In this document: one piece after another, positions 63,524 to 64,000 of the stretch
Position numbering within the stretch: position 1 is the stretch's first letter
How the letters are laid out: each line of letters starts with the position of its first letter
Notes under the pieces: model-generated
Databases searched by the model: none
The model's input: the letters and a program-made list of their open reading frames with translations, nothing else
What the model was told of the DNA's origin: nothing
NCBI GenBank assembly: GCA_020890945.1
Contig: JAJHPK010000057.1
Span: 42,890 to 106,889 of the forward strand
Source: Nitrosomonas sp.
GTDB taxonomy: Bacteria > Pseudomonadota > Gammaproteobacteria > Burkholderiales > Nitrosomonadaceae
Length of the DNA stretch: 64,000 nucleotides
Reading direction: 5' to 3'
Program-made: the position numbers and the translations under genes

Positions 63524-64000
63524 GGTGGATTCAACCGGTCGTTGCAACACTGAGTTGTTGAATAGATTTTAGATGATCGTTTAGTGCTTCTACAGGCGTT
63601 TTCCAACCAAGTGTTTTCCGGGGCCTGCTATTCAGCGTATGGGCAACTACTTGGATCTCTTGAGTACTCCAACGAGATAGATCGGTGCCTTTTGGGAAGT
63701 ATTGCCGCAGAAGCCCGTTGGTATTCTCATTCGTGCCGCGTCGCCATGGGCTATTAGGGTCGGCAAAAAAACACCTTAACCCCGGATTCGATGGTAAATC
63801 GGGCGTGATCCGATAGCTCCTTTCCACGATCCCAAGTTAATGATTGCCACAGCTTGGTGAGCAGGCTCGTTAGTGTTTTTTTCAGTGCATTATAGTCATA
63901 GTAACAGCTCCGTAGCCAGCAAGCGCGGGACCATTCTTCGTTCTGGGAGTCAGGCCATAGTCTTCCTCGCGAGGCAGATGATAAGCATGGTAAATCGGTT
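63524..64000 (-). pseudogene. IS30-family transposase, frameshifted, cut by window
   Basis: Reading from the window edge the minus strand gives HLPREEDYGLTPRTKNGPAL, then after a shift near 63890 ALKKTLTSLLTKLWQSLTWD and RGKELSDHARFTIESGVKVF. After a second shift at an A7 run (63765-63771) comes FFADPNSPWRRGTNENTNGL ... VEALNDHLKSIQQLSVATTG. This is the IS30 DDE core and C-terminus. The last 25 bases recur at 13175-13199. Confidence 0.85.

Overview
The window reads as a chromosomal segment of a low-GC betaproteobacterium, most likely of the Nitrosomonadales (Nitrosomonas-like). This is an inference from gene content and order: a carA-carB-greA/yhbY/rlmE-ftsH-folP-glmM block, an M16 peptidase divergent from ftsY-ftsE-ftsX-rpoH, purM-purN-DUF3108-rsmB next to perM-hda-HAD phosphatase, a three-gene pntAA-pntAB-pntB transhydrogenase, hopanoid genes, and a DUF2909 twin-transmembrane protein. 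No rRNA or tRNA gene and no CRISPR array was seen.

Layout. 0-3.5 kb: end of a secretin gene plus three pseudopilin genes (type II secretion or pilus-like system). 3.6-9.6 kb: thioredoxin-like 2Fe-2S ferredoxin, small alpha/beta hydrolase, NDH-2-like flavoprotein with gluQRS, mpl, and a D-2-hydroxyacid dehydrogenase. 9.8-13.5 kb: a graveyard of decayed insertion sequences (IS1595, an IS5-like end, IS110, an IS30 end, IS3) that encloses an apparently intact cassette of two small unknown genes. 13.6-14.5 kb: a small acidic RTX-tail-like protein behind a perfect CRP-type operator. 14.5-25.4 kb: pnt genes, Hpt protein, Zur-like regulator, M16 peptidase, ftsYEX, rpoH with a CIRCE-like element on its promoter, lysS. 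25.5-26.1 kb: decayed IS481. 26.4-34.4 kb: HAD phosphatase, hda, perM, a probable hpnO aminotransferase, then purM, purN, DUF3108 and rsmB.

34.4-37.8 kb holds hopanoid genes hpnH, hpnB and hpnM, followed by a broken remnant of the transporter gene hpnN. 38.1-40.3 kb: peptidoglycan-binding lipoprotein, VanZ-like membrane protein, and a 24-residue membrane microprotein too short for usual gene calling. 40.5-50.9 kb: the carAB to glmM housekeeping block. 51.4-57.5 kb: a 110-bp MITE-like element and a 1949-residue repetitive RTX/adhesin-type protein. 58-62.7 kb: secreted PQQ-type sugar dehydrogenase, miaA, DUF2909 protein, an unknown protein, and an HI0933-family flavoprotein. 63-64 kb: a second mosaic of IS110, IS3, IS21 and IS30 remnants.

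Most of the window is ordinary housekeeping DNA. The parts worth a second look are the IS mosaics and their small-gene cassette, the two RTX-type proteins, the eroded hopanoid transporter, the CIRCE and CRP-type operators, the [N/S]PF[A/G] motifs shared by the secretin and the third pseudopilin, and the microprotein. Family names come from reading the translations, without database searches.
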